Source of the DNA: Candidatus Omnitrophota bacterium
Lineage (GTDB): Bacteria > Ratteibacteria > UBA8468 > MWAK01
Length of the DNA stretch: 5,013 nucleotides
NCBI GenBank assembly: GCA_018829455.1
Contig: JAHJUB010000017.1
Location: 1-5,013, forward strand
Reading direction: 5' to 3'
Shown here: in pieces, positions 4,985 to 5,013 of the stretch
How the letters are laid out: each line of letters begins with the position of its first letter
How positions within the stretch are numbered: the first letter of the stretch is position 1
Notes under the pieces: generated by a model
What the model saw: the letters and a program-made list of their open reading frames with translations, nothing else
What the model was told of the DNA's origin: nothing
Databases searched by the model: none
Position numbers and translations under genes: made by a program

Positions 4985-5013
4985 TAGGCGACCCTGAAAG
5001 GGTCGCACTACGA
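4985..5013 (-). repeat. GTAG-footed REP-like hairpin (TGCGACCCT family), good copy
   Basis: GCGACCCT (4988-4995) and AGGGTCGC (4999-5006) form a perfect 8-base-pair stem with loop GAA, starting directly after the coaD stop. It ends in ACTACGA, so the minus strand reads TCGTAGTGCGACCCT with the GTAG foot. Thirteen bases (4999-5011) are the exact reverse complement of 443-455. No T-tract is visible before the window ends, but the hairpin could act as a 3' mRNA end structure. Confidence 0.7.

Noticed and set aside
4988..5006. Intrinsic terminator after coaD
   Set aside because: The stem is good but is followed by ACTACGA rather than a T-tract; it matches a dispersed repeat instead.

Overview
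The window is bacterial DNA from a chromosome, with three intact full-length genes and one very small one, all on the + strand. They are a 53-residue HicB-like protein (107-268), a two-domain YwlC/Sua5 threonylcarbamoyl-AMP synthase (607-1632), an 897-residue P-type cation ATPase (1715-4408) and phosphopantetheine adenylyltransferase CoaD (4499-4984). Base composition is mid-range. Intergenic spaces are rich in palindromic repeats, and gene starts lack Shine-Dalgarno sites but follow closely on a -10 box. This suggests an uncultivated candidate-phylum-type bacterium, perhaps Omnitrophota-like, but no marker here fixes the lineage and that guess is weak.

Layout: 1-106 is short upstream sequence with no recognisable gene. 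The HicB-like gene follows, with no HicA partner visible. Region 269-606 has no gene; it is a mosaic of at least three palindromic repeat types followed by the ywlC promoter. ywlC lies between two same-orientation copies of a 55-59 bp palindromic element. The second copy fills most of the 82-base gap to the ATPase, the only gene here with a visible ribosome binding site. A 90-base gap holding a small hairpin repeat and a good promoter leads to coaD, and another palindromic repeat starts directly after the coaD stop.

The genes do not form one pathway. YwlC makes the activated threonylcarbamoyl group for tRNA t6A, CoaD makes dephospho-CoA, and the ATPase moves a cation across the membrane. The ATPase differs from the two housekeeping genes in arginine codon choice and looks like the more mobile component. 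Two signals cross gene boundaries. The octamer GTAAAATA occurs just upstream of three of the four starts, placing predicted transcript starts at or a few bases before the ATG (leaderless or near-leaderless mRNAs). The intergenic palindromes carry a GTAG foot (CTAC on the + strand in most copies), the hallmark of REP elements mobilised by RAYT transposases. I found no CRISPR array, tRNA, rRNA, transposase gene or wholly new multi-gene system.
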